In this document: one piece after another, positions 63,638-64,000 of the stretch
How positions within the stretch are numbered: the first letter of the stretch is position 1
How the letters are laid out: each line of letters starts with the position of its first letter
NCBI GenBank assembly: GCA_034416335.1
Contig: DAOULV010000018.1
Coordinates: 167,602 to 231,601 of the forward strand
Length of the DNA: 64,000 nt
Source of the DNA: MGML01 sp034416335
GTDB taxonomy: Bacteria > Chloroflexota > Dehalococcoidia > Dehalococcoidales > UBA2162
Direction of reading: 5' to 3'
The notes under the pieces: generated by a model
The model's database searches: none
What the model was told of the DNA's origin: nothing
The model's input: only the letters and a program-made list of their open reading frames with translations
Made by a program: the position numbers and the translations under genes

Positions 63638-63937
63638 TTACCCGGACTCCCTGGCAAAGTATGCTGCCGCTTTTTTTAGTATCTCCTTCTCCATTTTTAA
63701 TCGTCGGTTTTCTTCCCGAAGCCGTTTCAGCTCTTCTTTCTCTGTTTCCTGATGCCCGGTACCCGGAAATGCATTCTCCCTATCTGCCAGATATTCCTGC
63801 CTCCACCGACTCAATAACGCCGGTCGTATTCCTAAACTCCGTGCTGCTTCGGCTATTTTGTATCCTTGTTCTTCTACCAGTTCGACTGCCTCTACCTTGA
63901 ACTCTGCTGTGTATTTCCTTCTCTTCCTTTCTTCCAT
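63638..63937 (-). CDS. IS3 transposase OrfA (HTH)
   Basis: 99 residues. RKYTAEFKVEAVELVEEQGYKIAEAARSLGIRPALLSRWRQEYL is the IS3/IS911 DNA-binding helix-turn-helix, followed by a leucine-zipper coiled coil (RLREENRRLKMEKEILKKAAAYFA). An A-rich slippery sequence (CTAAAAAAAGC on the coding strand, about 63671-63681) lies near its end where a -1 shift would join it to OrfB. Confidence 0.88.
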   Translation of the reverse strand: MEERKRRKYTAEFKVEAVELVEEQGYKIAEAARSLGIRPALLSRWRQEYLADRENAFPGTGHQETEKEELKRLREENRRLKMEKEILKKAAAYFARESG

Positions 63938-64000
63938 GACACCTCCAGATTTGTTTTATTTTATCCCTTCTTTCGGTGTCCGTTCTATTAGACCACTAGA

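Larger units (their letters stand above)
62754..64000 (-). mobile_element. IS3-family insertion sequence (right end at the window edge)
   Basis: The left end TGTAGTGGTC at 62754 and the right end, whose reverse complement starts TCTAGTGGTC at about 64000, form imperfect inverted repeats of about 25 bp (shared GGACAC, one indel). Two transposase frames lie between, OrfA (63638-63937) and OrfB (62781-63593). The terminal TG...CA of IS3 elements fits. The full right end, target duplication and any other copy are outside the window. Confidence 0.85.

Overview
The window (about 48% GC by eye, no rRNA or tRNA gene seen) comes from a strictly anaerobic bacterium. Gene content is dominated by iron-sulfur, tungsten/molybdenum-cofactor, CoA-ester and flavin enzymes. 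Five genes carry an in-frame TGA that must be read as selenocysteine for the protein to be complete. A 46-residue zinc-ribbon protein (DUF5679 type), the gene mix and the many short palindromic dispersed repeats fit a Chloroflexota/Dehalococcoidia-like sediment organism, but that placement is inference (about 50-60% sure). No selenocysteine machinery (selA, selB, selC, selD) lies in the window.

Layout. 10-8555: PaaX-type regulator followed by a five-gene operon: AOR-family tungsten enzyme, ferredoxin, HdrD-like protein, double-length HdrA with Sec76, and an MvhD-ferredoxin fusion with Sec19. This matches the BamB-C-D-E-F set of ATP-independent benzoyl-CoA reductase. 8669-9240: MazEF-like toxin-antitoxin with a perfect palindromic operator. 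9374-22671: phenylacetate-CoA-ligase-like enzyme, a selenoprotein of the UGSC superfamily (Sec93), two class III CoA-transferases, a molybdopterin oxidoreductase with its ferredoxin subunit (PadBC-like), an acyl-CoA dehydrogenase with a shortened C-terminus, a GIY-YIG ORF framed by repeats, and an amidohydrolase. 23080-32677: AraC-GNAT fusion, a four-gene 2-oxoacid:ferredoxin oxidoreductase whose beta subunit carries an N-terminal polyferredoxin (PadI-like), an orphan peptide-type substrate-binding lipoprotein, an NDP-forming acyl-CoA synthetase alpha subunit and an enolase-superfamily enzyme. 32936-43892: mostly housekeeping (nucleotidyltransferase, ABM monooxygenase, GlmS, GlmM-like mutase, B12-radical SAM, glycosyltransferase, amidase, a 94-bp tandem repeat, PlsY, DegV). 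44088-48395: operon of two UGSC selenoproteins (Sec106 in both) and a thioredoxin-reductase-like flavoprotein. 48807-60856: esterase, CoA-transferase plus BcrC/BcrB-like dehydratase-reductase pair with a remnant of the activating ATPase, DUF5679 protein, SDR, acyl-CoA ligase, and IorBA. 61179-64000: MFS transporter and an IS3-family element reaching the window end.

How the parts may work together (inference). PaaX, PaaK-like ligase, PadBC-like and PadEFGI-like enzymes, IorAB and both class II and class I benzoyl-CoA-reductase-like sets could convert phenylpyruvate or phenylacetate through phenylacetyl-CoA and phenylglyoxylate to benzoyl-CoA and then dearomatise it. The substrates cannot be proved from sequence. 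The most unusual items are the UGSC-UGSC-TrxR operon, its distant UHGA variant, and the density of selenoproteins.
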